Source: Dromiciops gliroides (Eukaryota; Chordata; Mammalia; Microbiotheria; Microbiotheriidae). Taken from it: DNA of 64,000 bases. Of this stretch, positions 23,346 to 34,599 are shown piece after piece. A model generated the notes under the pieces. It made no database searches. It saw only the letters and a program-made list of their open reading frames with translations, and was not told the DNA's origin. A program made the position numbers and the translations under genes. The stretch is taken from positions 172,888,403-172,952,402 of the forward strand of contig NC_057866.1 in the NCBI RefSeq assembly GCF_019393635.1. The letters are read 5' to 3'. Positions within the stretch are counted from its first letter, which is position 1. Each line of letters starts with the position of its first letter.

Positions 23346-23879
23346 ATATAACCTATATCAGATTACCTGCTGTCTAGGGGAGGGGGAAGGGAGGGGAGGG
23401 AGGGAGAAAAATCTGAAATTGTAAAGCTTGTATAAACAAAAGTTGAGAACTATCATTACATGTAATGGAAAAAATAAAATACCTTATACATTAAAAAAAA
23501 AAGTAAATATATCAGTGAGGGCTCATGAGGAGGAATTTTGAATGGGTTCTGACCCACAGAATACAATGAATCTAGAGTAGATTTATTTTTAATTCTTGAA
23601 GGCTTGTACATATTATATAATGCCTTATATGTATTTATTTCTAGTTATGTTTGCATATAACATGCATCTGGGGTGTATTTATGTGTGTATGTATAATCAA
23701 AGAGTCAAATACAATATCCCTTACATGAGAAATTTAAAAAAAAAGCTAAAGAATAACCTGTTCCCTAAACTATAGGAGCCAGTAGCAAATATATCCTCCA
23801 TTTAAAGCATCAAGGTTATCATCATAAGTCATGGACTTTAGAAGTAAACATGACCTTAGATATTGCCAAATTCATCCTC

Positions 23880-24010
23880 ATAATTTTACAGTGGGTGATA
23901 CTCAAGCTAAGAGAGTAGAGGTACCTTCCCCAAGGTCACATGGGTAGTAAAATAGCAGAACACAGATGCAAACAAATTCCTCTGACTCATGTGTCCCAAT
24001 GCTATGACTT
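23880..24010 (-). mobile_element. MIR fragment, reverse
   Basis: TTTTACAGTGGGTGATACTC, CCCAAGGTCACATGGGTAGT. Confidence 0.6.
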
Positions 24011-24177
24011 AGTCCAAAGTTTGGAAGCCATTGAGAGAAGTGTGGTGAAAATTGAGCAAAACTATAGCATGAAAGCTACGGATCCTTCAGGGCTCTGGAC
24101 CTGCATCATCCTCACTTGGAAAGAGCCATGAGGTCCACTGGTGGATGGCATAGTTCCCATATATATATATATGGTCT

Positions 24178-24295
24178 TCTGTCAATTAGACACCGAGCTC
24201 CTTGAGAGCATGAACTGTGTGTTTACCTCGCTTAGTCTCTCCAGAGCTTAGCACATAGTAAGCACTTAATCAATGTTTCTTGATTTGACTAGGCT
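24178..24295 (+). mobile_element. L2 3' end
   Basis: AGCTCCTTGAGAGCATGAAC, then AGCACATAGTAAGCACTTAA. Confidence 0.75.
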
Positions 24296-24329
24296 TGACT
24301 TTGGCCATCTCTGAAACCTCACAGCTTTG

Positions 24330-25110
24330 ATGGATTGTAATGGCAAAATGTCCAAGGCCAGCTTTTACTTTCACAGAGAAATGTTTCAGTGTTTACCTTT
24401 TGTTGTTTTGACATACAGGTGTCAAGACTGAAGAAGGAATTTGTACCAGAAAAGAGCATTCTCAACCACCTTTTGAGGCAGGGGAAATCTCGCAACCTTT
24501 ATTTTTTGTTGTTTACAACAGTTTAAACTTCAGCTACCATGTTCAAGACAGCACCCAAATGCTGACACCAAGCGGCTTGACATGATTGAGTATTGTTAGC
24601 ATAGCAGTGATATGTTAGTGCTAGTACTTTATAGAACAAAATATTTATACAGCAAGTCTTGTTCTAGCTTTGGGGCCAGAAGGAATGCTGCACTTCTTGA
24701 TTTAAGTGCAATCTTAAAATGGTGGTAAAGGGAATTACACTGTAGTTGAAATAAATATTTGGCTTTATGATCCTGTGGGGCAAAATCACGTGCATGCTGG
24801 TATGTTTGTAAGGCAAAAGCACCAAAGAAACTCCTTCCCACAAGGCACCCTTTCCATCACTGAACAGGAAAGCATGTGCCAGGCTCCACCTTCTCCATTC
24901 AAGTTCTATTATTCTCATGAATAGCTTGTATACAAACCCAGCTACCTAACATTCATTTGTCACTGCTTTTTTGTGAGTTGACAGCTTAAGTTTGGGGCTA
25001 GATAGCTGAGCCTTCAGAGAAATCTCCTAATATAGATTAGAAAAATAGTTTCCTTTTCCATTTCCTAAAATATCTTCTTTTCTACGTAACACCAGTCATA
25101 ATAAAATGTA
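24330..25110. promoter_or_regulatory. Repeat-free 0.8 kb block, candidate conserved non-coding element
   Basis: The longest complex stretch without identifiable repeats in the left half. It includes the CACTTCTTGATTTAAGTG dyad near 24690-24710. Function is inferred only. Confidence 0.25.
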
Positions 25111-25604
25111 CTGTTTACTTTTAAAAATGCCACAAGATCATGAAGCCCCTCTAGGCGACAGAGGCATTCCACATCATCCCACATGGGAGCTTTTCTATAC
25201 CATACAATAGACCAAATAGTAGAAGATAATTTTAGCCATTAGATCTACTGCTGCCTCACAATCTGGGCCTAATTTATTCAAGTTTCCCTTTTAGTGGTGA
25301 TGTGACAGCTAAATTCTTTAGCCTTGAAATAGACTTACGCTAAGAGGTGAGGAAGCACCAGCTGATGAGCAGGTAAAGTCTAAGCTTCACATCTGTAGAT
25401 ATATATAGACTGATGATTACAATAAAATCTGGAACAGGTGAGACACCAGGAGGATAGAGCATAGAGCTTTCAAGATTATGGAGCACATATGGTAATGGAG
25501 TCAGTCCACCTAAAGGTATAACAAGAAAAAAGGGAGTGTTCATAGATTCAAAAACAAGGGAAACATTTACTTGTTTTTAATCGTGACATTAAGTAATAGG
25601 AAAT

Positions 25605-25759
25605 TTTTTTTAATCTTTTTTATTGCAGGGAAATGTGGGTTAAGTGACTTGCCCAGGGTCACACAGCTAGTAACTGTCAAATGTCTGAGATCACATTTGA
25701 ACTCAGGTTCTCCTGAATCCAGGGATAGTGCTTTATCCATTGCACCACCTAGCTGCCCT
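25605..25759 (-). mobile_element. tRNA-derived marsupial SINE, reverse
   Basis: TTGCAGGGAAATGTGGGTTA to CACCACCTAGCTGCCC. AGGAAATT flanks both sides. Confidence 0.92.
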
Positions 25760-26109
25760 CAAGGAAATTATTTTTAAGAAAAGACTTTTTGCATGTCTTT
25801 CTCTATTTTTTGTATTGGGACAGAAGTAAAATTTCTATATCTGAAATTAACATTGTGGCTACGCTGTCCTGAATCAACTGTCTTTATTAGGAAGAAGATT
25901 TCATTATATTAGTAATGTGTTCAACACATTAACATGTGAAATTCCATAAAATAAAGAAGTTCTTGTCTCCATATTTTGTTAATTGACCAACCTAAAAACA
26001 TTCAAACTTAGCATTCAGTTTAGAACACTACCATTTTTAACTGGAGAGCTACCTTTGTCTTAATTTGTCTCTCAGAATCTTTGTCTACCATATAGGTCCT
26101 TGGGTCTAT

Positions 26110-26335
26110 GAAACCACCTGGTACAGTGGAAAGAGAAATTACCTTGGTGTCAGATGAGCATAATTTTCATCCCAGCTCCCACATTTTTTAGCCATGTGAG
26201 TCTGCATATGCTACTTAACTTGTTGGTGCCCCCGTTCCTAGACTATAAAATAATACTTGTATCATCTATATCACAAGGTTTTATTTGAAATCTCAATATG
26301 CCAAATAAATTACTAAATACATGAATAAATTGATT
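26110..26335 (+). mobile_element. MIR, plus
   Basis: CTGGTACAGTGGAAAGAGAA, TCATCCCAGCTCCCACA, then a decayed tail. Confidence 0.7.
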
Positions 26336-26699
26336 GAATGATAACAATATTTACTTTGTGACAATCACTAAGCTATAGATGACCTGTTATATTGTTCTAG
26401 TTTATTTTAATGTCTCTGCTAAATAAAAGGCTCCATTTTCTTTGCAACCTTCATGGTGGTCAATAATGTTGGATAGGGATATAACATTGAAAAGAAATCC
26501 CATATTTCCTTAGAGCTTATAAATTTGCACCCGACCAGTCTTACCTTTGAGCTCCACTATATAGCATGTGGACCCTGGGCAAGAGAAAAATAGTTGAAGA
26601 GAACAGTGACAGATTTTCTTATCTATTCTTTTTGAAAATACTACTTAGCACATAGGATTTGGATATTTAAGGGAAGAACATTAAAGATCATCCAATTCA

Positions 26700-27491
26700 C
26701 TGTGAACTGATCCAACCATTCTGGAGAGCAATTTGGAATTATGCCCAAAGGGCAATAAAGCTGTGCATATCCTTTGACCCAGCAATTCCACTTTTGGGTC
26801 TTTTCCCCAAAGAAATCATGGAAAAGGGAAAAGGACCCACATGTACAAAAGTATTTATAGCTGCTCTTTATGTGGTGGCAAGGAATTGGAAGTTGAGGGG
26901 GTGCCCATCAATTGGGGAATGGCTGGACAAGTTGTGGTATATGAATACAATGGAATACTATTGTGCTGTAAGAAACGATGAGCAGGAGGAGTTCAGAGAA
27001 ACCTGGAGGGTCTTGCGTGAGTTGATGATGAGTGAGATGAGCAGAACCAGAAGAACATTGTACACAGTATCATCAACATTGTGTGTTGATCTACTGTGAT
27101 GGACTAGATCTTCTCACCAATGCAATGGTATAGAAGTGTTTCAGGGGACTCATGATGGAAGGGGATCTCCAAATCCAGGAAAAAAAAGAACTGTGGAGTA
27201 TAGATGCTGATTGAAACATACTATTTCTTTTGTTTTTGGTGCTGTTGTTTTTCTGTTTTGAGGTTTTTCCTCATTGTTCTGATTATTCTCTTATAACATG
27301 GCTAATGCAGAAATATGTTTAATGTTATTATATATATATATAAACCTATATCAGATTACCTGCTGTGTAAGGGAGGGAGGAGGGAGGGGAGGGAGGGAAA
27401 AATCTGAAATTGGAAAGCTTATATAAACAAAGGTTGAGAACTGTCTTTACATGTAACTGGTAAAAAAATAAAATACTTTTATCAGAAAAAA
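26700..27491 (+). mobile_element. 5'-truncated young L1 3' end
   Basis: Flanked by the 17-bp duplication AAAGATCATCCAATTCA (26683-26699 and 27492-27508). It contains the last ~130 ORF2 codons and the L1 3'UTR, very similar to the 22.4 kb copy but without transduced DNA. Confidence 0.94.
26701..27099 (+). pseudogene. L1 ORF2p C-terminal remnant
   Basis: Open from CELIQPFWRAIWNYAQRA through PAIPLLGLFPKEIM to STLCVDLL and a stop. It differs from the other copy by a handful of residues. It begins within the cysteine knuckle, so it lacks all catalytic parts. Confidence 0.9.
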
Positions 27492-27566
27492 AAAGATCAT
27501 CCAATTCAGGAATTATTAATCTTGGGTCTATAGACTCTCAAGTGCCTATGATCTTGGATGGAAATA

Positions 27567-27650
27567 CACACACACACATATATGTATGTATGTGTATATG
27601 TATATATATGCATACACATATATGTATGTATATACATATATACTCTTTAT
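27567..27650. repeat. CA/TA compound microsatellite
   Basis: ACACACAC followed by TATGTATGTATATA units. Confidence 0.9.
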
Positions 27651-27757
27651 TTTCATTAACTTTTAACTGTAATTTAGCATTTTTTCCATTATGAGTATAG
27701 ATAGCAAACATTACTATGAGGAGAAATCCATAAGTTTCATCAAACTTCCAAAGGGAA

Positions 27758-27792
<35 letters not shown>
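27758..27792. repeat. (CA)n microsatellite
   Basis: Perfect CA run. The text before each of these two CA runs (GGAAATACACACAC) is shared, suggesting a small local duplication. Confidence 0.95.
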
Positions 27793-27794
<2 letters not shown>

Positions 27795-28024
27795 TAAGAA
27801 TCCTTGTTCTAGTTCAACACCTTCTTTTGTAATACCAAGGAAATTCCTGGAGAAAAGATAAAAAAGAGTTGGCATTATGTGCCTTAGCATCAGAATGGTA
27901 AATAAGAATGTTTTGTACTTCATGGAGCATTTTTGTTATTTAAGAAATTGTATACTCCAGTTCTAACATTGTCTCTCACCGATTCCTACCATGAACCAGT
28001 GGTATCATGCAAGTGTCTATAAAT

Positions 28025-28150
28025 AGACAAATATTTCTTAAGCTCAACTTATGTTCTAAATATCGTTCTAGTCTCTGGGAAGATAAAGGCAAAAATGAAA
28101 TAGTTCCTGTCCTCAAAGAACTTATATTCTTCCAGCTAGATTGAATAAAC
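28025..28150 (+). mobile_element. Old dispersed repeat unit
   Basis: CTTATGTTCTAAATATCGTT, GTCTCTGGGAAGATAAAGGC, CTGTCCTCAAAGAACTTATA. Confidence 0.5.
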
Positions 28151-28439
28151 CCAGCTTATTATTTATTTGAATGCATTTTCTGCTTTGATGGCTAACAATG
28201 TGGGCTTGGTTCCATTCACAGACAAGTTATTAAAAGAGTATTTTTGGCTCATATTCTTGACAATATTAAAGCTGGAGTTCAATGCAGAAAAAGTATTAGA
28301 CACCCAAGCTGAAAAATTCCAACAGAGGCCCTGCACTGAGCTCCCAAACTTCTTTCAAAGGGATTATAAAAATCTCAGCTATCATTAGTACACTTAGGAA
28401 GAAAGGAAATTTTGTTAGTGATAAAATCATAGATATTTT

Positions 28440-28595
28440 ATTTGACAAAACTATAAATAAAAATGTTTATTACAAAAAACATACATGTATAACCCATATC
28501 TGGTTGTTTGCCACCTCAGGAGGAGGGGAGGGGAGGGAGAGAAAGAGGGACAAAATTGAAACCCAAAACTACAAATAAAAATGTTTATTGCATTT
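28440..28595 (+). mobile_element. Old L1 3'UTR end flanked by a 25-bp direct repeat
   Basis: ATAACCCATATCTGGTTGTT, a G-rich tract, then AAATTGAAACCCAAAACTAC. Near-identical ACTATAAATAAAAATGTTTA-type units stand at about 28445-28471 and 28565-28590. Confidence 0.65.
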
Positions 28596-29094
28596 TATTC
28601 TATTCCCCATGATTATGAACCATGATGAGCTGTTATATATGGAAAGTATATTAATTATAATGCTTGTATTAGACTTCTATTCCTATATGCTATCCCCCTT
28701 TTGGTTACCAAAACAATGAGAGAGAAAGAAAAAAGGCAAATTGGGACAGATGTCAAAACAGTGTCTTATTTCTACATGTAGAATGTGCACGTAGGATTTA
28801 AAACAGGATATACAATTTCCTTGCAGGAAAGAATCCTAGGTGGAGTGAGGCAAAGACCAAATTATTTTGAGAAGTGTCTGCTATTCAAGGGCCCAGCTGG
28901 AATTCAGAATTGCAGGGCCTGGCTAATCTGCATGTCCGAACAAAGGCAGTACTCTGAGTTTGGGGAATTGCTCAGAAACACACAATAATGTGGGCAACAT
29001 TACAGAAAAACTCAAGACTCACATGTTTGAGAATATTTGTTAGAATCAGAGTCTAAGTATGAGAAAGCTGTAAGTTGATAGAATAGATGAACTT

Positions 29095-29330
29095 TAGGCC
29101 CAGTTGGAGCAAGGAGAAACTTGAGTCTAACTCCTATTGGTAAAAAATTAGTAGTTGTGTGGCCATAGACAAGTTTCAGTTTTTGTATCTCCAAGCTTCA
29201 ATCTCCATATACTCATCTGCTTAAATGAGGAGAACAAGACCTGCAACACCTACCTTATACACTTACTGTGATGATTGCTAGAGATAGTGTGTGTCAAGTA
29301 CGTTGAAAACCTTAAAGTGTTATGGAGATA
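29095..29330 (+). mobile_element. MIR, plus
   Basis: GAGTCTAACTCCTATTGGTA, GGCCATAGACAAGTTTCAGT, AAATGAGGAGAACAAGACC. Confidence 0.6.
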
Positions 29331-29334
29331 TTTG

Positions 29335-29570
29335 GTCTGAAGAAGAGGAGATTTTATGGAGGATGTGATTCATAGCCCAAGTATTGGAAGAGCCGTCGTG
29401 TGGAAAAGGATTTGTCTCCTGAGCTAGCCTTACACCTAGAACTAGGAGTTCTAGTTAGAAGTAACCAAAATGCAAATTTAGGCATGATGAAAGGAAGAAC
29501 TTCCTAAAAATCGGTAAGCCAAAAGTTGAATGAGTTGGATTGAATGATTATAAGTAATCCTCAGTGGTGT
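29335..29570 (+). mobile_element. L3/CR1 LINE fragment
   Basis: CCTACACC-type L3 text is decayed, but CACCTAGAACTAGGAGTTCT, AAATTTAGGCATGATGAAAG and GAACTTCCTAAAAATCGGTA are recognisable. A further fragment lies near 30180-30250. Confidence 0.65.
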
Positions 29571-29699
29571 GCTGGTAAATGTTTAACAAACAACCTTCTA
29601 GAAAAAAAATGTATACATAATACTACACACACATACATATATATATACACATATATATAATTTTATTTACATATATACATATATTATTTTATTTTATTT

Positions 29700-29815
29700 T
29701 TGAAGCAATTGGGGTTAAGTAATATGCTCAAGATCACCCAGCTAGTAAGTGTCTGAGGCCAAATTTGAACTCAGGTCTTTCTGACTGCAAGGCCAGTACT
29801 CTATCCACTCACAAA
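29700..29815 (-). mobile_element. Truncated tRNA-derived SINE, reverse
   Basis: GCAATTGGGGTTAAGTAATA to CTCTATCCACTC; the head (TGCCACCTAGCTGCCCC) is absent. Confidence 0.8.
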
Positions 29816-29840
29816 ATACACTTTTAAATTTAACCTGAAT

Positions 29841-29986
29841 TAGGGCGGGTAGGTGGTGCAGTGGATGGAGCACCAGCCCTGGATTCAGGAGTACCTGAGT
29901 TCAAATCCAGCCTCAGACACTTGACACTTACTAGCTGTGTGACCCTGGGCAAGTCACTTAACCCCCATTGCCCCGACAAAAAAAAA
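29841..29986 (+). mobile_element. tRNA-derived marsupial SINE
   Basis: GGCGGGTAGGTGGTGCAGTG to a poly-A tail. A 14-bp duplication, AATTTAACCTGAAT with one mismatch, is at 29827-29840 and 29987-30000. Confidence 0.95.
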
Positions 29987-30707
29987 AATTTAACCTGCAT
30001 TATTAACATTTTCATCATCACTTTCTTAAGTCTGTACAACCAATACATCAGTAAATCAAGCCCTCATGTATAGTATTTGCCAATTTCTGATGTGTTAATA
30101 CTCACACTGAAAGTTTAACAATCAACTCTCACAAACCAGTTTGAGCTGACTCCAGCACATTCCTGGAACTTCTCCCTCATTTAAAGACTCCAAACAAAGG
30201 CTTGATAGTCACTTGTCAGGTATGTTGAGAATGGGATTATTTTTCAGCTATGGGTTATCCTGTTCATATTGTTACTGTGGGTGCCTGTATGAAAATGTCT
30301 GGGAAAACCTGGGCATGGGCTATATTTAAGCAATATTTTCCATATTCCCCAGGAATAAATATTTGGATGAAAGCATAAGGTATCAAAGAGAGATATGTTC
30401 CTTTGGGATTTAGACCTCCAAATCTCTTCTCACAACACCATAAGCCAGGGATTTCCTCTTTTTAGTCTTTGTTACCCCATGTGTAAAATGCGGAGGTTCA
30501 ACAGTGGAATATTATATTTAATGTCCCCTACATAATGCTAGCTATGGAGTTGAAAGAACTGTTTTTGAACCCTCATTACTGCAGGCCAAGACTATTGCAA
30601 TAGCCTCCTAAATGGGATCTATGCATCAAATCCTGTGCTACTCCAAAACTGCCAAAGTGATTTTCTAGGTCTGACCATGCTATTCCCCTTCTCAAGAAAC
30701 CTGGGTG

Positions 30708-30873
30708 GGGGGCAGCTAGGTGGCAAAGTGGATAAAGCACCGGCCCTGGATTCGGGAGGTCTTGAGTTCAAATCAGACACTTGTCACTTACTGTGTGACC
30801 TTGAGCAAGTCAGTTAACCTTCACTGCCCCGCAAAAAAAAAAAAAAAAAAAGAAAGAAAGAAAAAAAAAAAGA
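30708..30873 (+). mobile_element. tRNA-derived marsupial SINE in L2
   Basis: GGGGGCAGCTAGGTGGCAAA with a long impure A/G tail. Duplication AAGAAACCTGGGTG (one mismatch) at 30694-30707 and 30874-30887. Part of the middle, around TCAAATC, is deleted. Confidence 0.94.
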
Positions 30874-30952
30874 AAGAAACCCGGGTGACTGTATTGCCCC
30901 TGAGATAAAGGGAATGATAATTTGTTAAGCATTTAAAACCTTTCACCATCTG

Positions 30953-31170
30953 GGGCAACTAGGTGGCACAGTGGAACAAATGGTTGCCCTAGAGTCTGAA
31001 GGATCTGAGTTCAAAGTTGACCTCAGACACTTCCTAGCTGTGTGACCCTGTGTGACGTCTTAACCTTGTTTGCTTTAGTTCCTCATCTGTAAAATGAGCT
31101 GGAGATAGAAATGGCAAAGCATTCCCCAAATGGGATCATGAAGAGTCAGACACAACTAAAACAACACGAA
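30953..31170 (+). mobile_element. Longer marsupial core-SINE (MAR1/MON1-type)
   Basis: GGGGCAACTAGGTGGCACAG, then the extended 3' part CTCATCTGTAAAATGAGCTG, AATGGCAAAGCATTCCC and GAAGAGTCAGACACAAC, which the shorter family lacks. Confidence 0.85.
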
Positions 31171-31344
31171 AATAATATGAATTGACATTACACATTCCTC
31201 TTTTTTTGCGCATATTAAATTCTAAATAAACTGATCTACTTGTTCCTCATACAAGACATTCTATTTCCCATCTAGGAACCTTTGCATAGGCTGTCTTCTT
31301 CTATACCTACAATGGTATCCCCTATAGCATCAATTATTCACTTA

Positions 31345-31470
31345 TTTATTTCTCTATCCACCCATTTTATCTATTTATCTATTTATTTATTAATCTATTT
31401 ATTTATTTATACATTCATTTATTTTTTATTTGGTCACTTGTTCATTTATTCATCTATCTATCTATCTACC
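31345..31470. repeat. TTTA/TCTA degenerate microsatellite
   Basis: ATTTATTTAT and ATCTATCTAT runs inside the L2. Confidence 0.85.
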
Positions 31471-31829
31471 TACAAATCTGAGCTTAGGTTTCTTCTAAAT
31501 TCAGATTAAGGGCCACAGTCTATACAAGGCATTTCCTGATTGCCTCCTAATTATTAGTCCTTCCAACAGGGTCAAGTAATTTTGTATTTATAAATATGAG
31601 CATATGTTTCACATTAATAAAATGTAATATCCTTGAGAGCGAATGCTGCTTTTCCTTTTGCTTTTGCGACTCCAGTAAAGTGACACATAGTAGGTGATTA
31701 ATACTTTCTTATTGAACGAATGAATTAACTGACCTTTAAGGTCCCTCCCAACTATGAAATTTTGAGACCACACAATTATAAAGCAAATTTAATTTCTCTC
31801 AAGAATTTTTCTTTAATATTTGTTATCTG

Positions 31830-31980
31830 TAGGGTACAGCTAGGTGGCACAGTGGATAAAGTACTGGCCCTGGAGTCAGGAGGACCTGAGTTCAAAACCA
31901 GCCTCAGACACTTGATACTTACTAGCTGTGTGACCCTGAGCAAGTAACTTAATCTTCATTGTCCCACAAAAAAAAAATTC
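31830..31980 (+). mobile_element. tRNA-derived marsupial SINE
   Basis: Perfect 14-bp duplication ATATTTGTTATCTG at 31816-31829 and 31981-31994. Confidence 0.96.
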
Positions 31981-32042
31981 ATATTTGTTATCTGGCTTTC
32001 CAATGGAATCCTGTTTTATTGAACTTAGAATTATATAAATGT

Positions 32043-32090
32043 AATGTGTGTGTGTAAATGTAAAATATGTGTGTGTGTGTGTGTGTGTTT
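32043..32090. repeat. (TG)n microsatellite
   Basis: Two TG runs separated by TAAATGTAAAATA. Confidence 0.9.
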
Positions 32091-32229
32091 CAGGGAGAGG
32101 GGGGTTAGTTTTTCTATTCCATCAACCTGTCAATATATCAACTTTTTCAGAGTACAATTTGAATTCTCATGGCTATCTATTAAAAATACAAAAATGGAAC
32201 AAAACAAACAAGCAAATGGAAATTATCTA

Positions 32230-34120
32230 GCCATTTTCATAACCTCTTGCAAAATAACCAAGATTTCTTTCTGAAAGCAATATTTCATCACCGAAACCTG
32301 CTTTTCATTGTGGTCTAAGCACTTTTCCTCATTTTTGTTGAGGTTTTACATCCATCTTTGTTTGGCTAAAGAAACACTTTCAAACTGATGTCATTGGTCG
32401 TTCTTATTTCTGGATAGATTATGTCTATCATCAGTGAAAAGAGAGCCAGGTTGAAAAATCTGCAAAAATATAGACTCAGCTCCTTCCACCAGATACAGAG
32501 AGGAGAAATAAAAATAATAACAAACAATATGTATATAGCACCTGAAGATCTTTCAATCAATTGAAAAAAAACAGAAAAAACCCTATTAATAGTCATCACC
32601 AACACCAGATTTTCATAAGAGAAGTCTAAATACATCACAAATAGAGCTATGACATCTCAAGCAATTATACCCTGAAAATGTTTTGGAATCCAAACCAATA
32701 CAATTCAACAAGCATTTATGCTTGTTATACATTTATACGACACTTATTCAATAAGCATTTGTTAAGTAACTCTGTGCCTTTACATATATCAGAATCCTTT
32801 CTCTCTTCAAGGTTCAACTCAGGTGTCATCAATTCCAGAAAATTTCCCTGACTAGGAATGTGTGCATTCAGTGAAAATCTATTCAGTGAGGTAGTTCTAA
32901 TTCTAATTTTTTCCAAAATATTATTGAACAAAACATACATGCCAAAAAAGACCAGTCTATAAAAAGTCTACACAAATGTTCTCTAACATCTTCTATGTAT
33001 GAGGCTGTCCTTGATGCTGTACAAAATTTAAGACAAAGGAAAATTACTCCATTGTACAAGTGTGTATGTATGTATGAATCTATTGTTGGCTATCATGTGT
33101 GTTTGATGCATTCCTAACTTGCTCTCTACTTGAATGTGAATGAATAGTACAGTAAAGTAAGGAAAAGGAATTTCTTTTTACTCACCTCTCCTCCTCTACA
33201 CCCATTCAGTGATAGCATCCTGCAACAGAATCACCTGACACCAACAACATTTAGTTGAATCGACTGGAAAGAAGAATTAAGAACCCAGTTCTGAAACCCT
33301 AGTTGGTGCATGACAGGGTTCAAAGTTGAAACTCCTATTGGACATTGGGTATGGGTATTACTTTTTTCCAAAAGAACATTTGAATAGCCTATGCAGAATT
33401 TCACCTGAGCCTAAAGCCTAGTGGAAACATTTGCCCAGTAGAGATTCTATGTCACCGCAGGCAAAGGATGAATGCAAAGACATCATGAGAAGACATGATG
33501 AAGGGGCTCCATAGCACTAGAGATATAAGTTCCCTTGGTCACAAGTATTCACTCTTTGTGAACCCCTCCATTTATGGAACTGATGGGCATTCACCTTTCT
33601 CATAAATAGTATATTTGTGAAAGAATATTCTTCAATTTATGGGGGAGTTGTTTTGTTATTTTTCTTACTATGTCATTTCAATAAATTCTTTTGCTTTGAG
33701 CTAATTGTATTCTTTTCAAGAGGAGCAACACAAAATATAAAGAGTGCACTTCTTCCTCAGAGCTTTCTCTTTTTTTTTAAGGACCAAAAACAAAAAACCC
33801 CAGGGGTGTGCTGAATCTTCAGCCAGCCCATCACTGGAAGTTCTTTGTGTCCAGTCAGTCGCTCTCATCCAATGTCAAATATCCTATAACTTCATTAAGA
33901 ATTCACCATCAATTTAATCTTTCACTGACAATGGCCAACATTTGATTGTATTATTAAATTATTTAGAAAAATCCTCTATACTTTGTAATAATTATCAAGG
34001 AAAACATCTATATACTTTCTTTATATAAATGATTCATTGGTGGCAGTCAAAGAAGTTCATTAATACAAAGTCATCATAAAAACCCCAAAACTCACATCTG
34101 TTAATGACTAAAACAACATC
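32230..34120. other. Intergenic, little recognised
   Basis: Contains a weak copy of the dispersed repeat unit near 32700-32790. The 90-codon minus frame at 32366-32638 has no known motif. Confidence 0.4.
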
Positions 34121-34130
34121 AGTTATTGTA

Positions 34131-34274
34131 CATTTTTTTTGCAGGGCAATGAGGGTTAAGTGACTTGCCCAGGGTCACATACCTAGTAAGTATCAAGTGT
34201 CTGAGCCCGGATTTGAACTCAGGTCCTCCTGAATCCAGGGCTGGTGCTTTATCCACTGAGCCATCTAGCTGCCC
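34131..34274 (-). mobile_element. tRNA-derived marsupial SINE, reverse
   Basis: TTTTGCAGGGCAATGAGGGT to GCCATCTAGCTGCCC; duplication near TATTGTACATTTTT / TATCGTACATTTTT. Confidence 0.94.
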
Positions 34275-34404
34275 TATCGTACATTTTTAATGTATATTTG
34301 CCATATTTCACTGGATCTTTGTAAAGAAGTATGTTTAATTATATTCAACAGATACTTATTGAGTCTGCTATGAAGACACCAAGGAAGGAAGGGGAAAAAA
34401 GCCT

Positions 34405-34590
34405 TTATTCAGCACTTTGTTACATGTTTACAAATATTATCTCATTTATTTCTCAAAATAACTCTGAAATAGCTGCTATTGTTCTTATTATTATACAAAT
34501 GAGTAAATACAGAAGCTAAGTGACTTGAGTAGGGTCATACAGCTAGTGAGCGAGGCTTAATTTAAATCATATCTGCCCATCCTGGGACAT
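34405..34590 (-). mobile_element. MIR/THER-type SINE, reverse
   Basis: AATATTATCTCATTTATTTC, AAGTGACTTGAGTAGGGTCA, ACAGCTAGTGAGCGAGGC. Confidence 0.65.
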
Positions 34591-34599
34591 TCTATAATA

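Larger units (their letters stand above)
22390..23740 (+). mobile_element. 5'-truncated L1 with 3' transduction
   Basis: The insert is bounded by the perfect 15-bp duplication AAAAGCTAAAGAATA (22375-22389 and 23741-23755). It contains the ORF2 C-terminus, the marsupial L1 3'UTR with its G-rich tract near 23380-23405, and a first A-tail at 23493-23502. A further ~230 bp of unrelated sequence then ends in a second A-run. Because the duplication lies after this extra DNA, the extra DNA moved with the L1. Confidence 0.9.
30545..31735 (+). mobile_element. L2 element split by two SINEs and a TTTA tract
   Basis: L2 text is collinear across the insertions: AGACTATTGCAATAGCCTCC, TCTGACCATGCTATTCCCCT, then AACCTTTCACCATCTGG, TCCTCATACAAGACATTCTA, ATCTAGGAACCTTTGCATAG and finally GACACATAGTAGGTGATTAA. 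This is the longest single L2 copy in the window. Confidence 0.75.
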
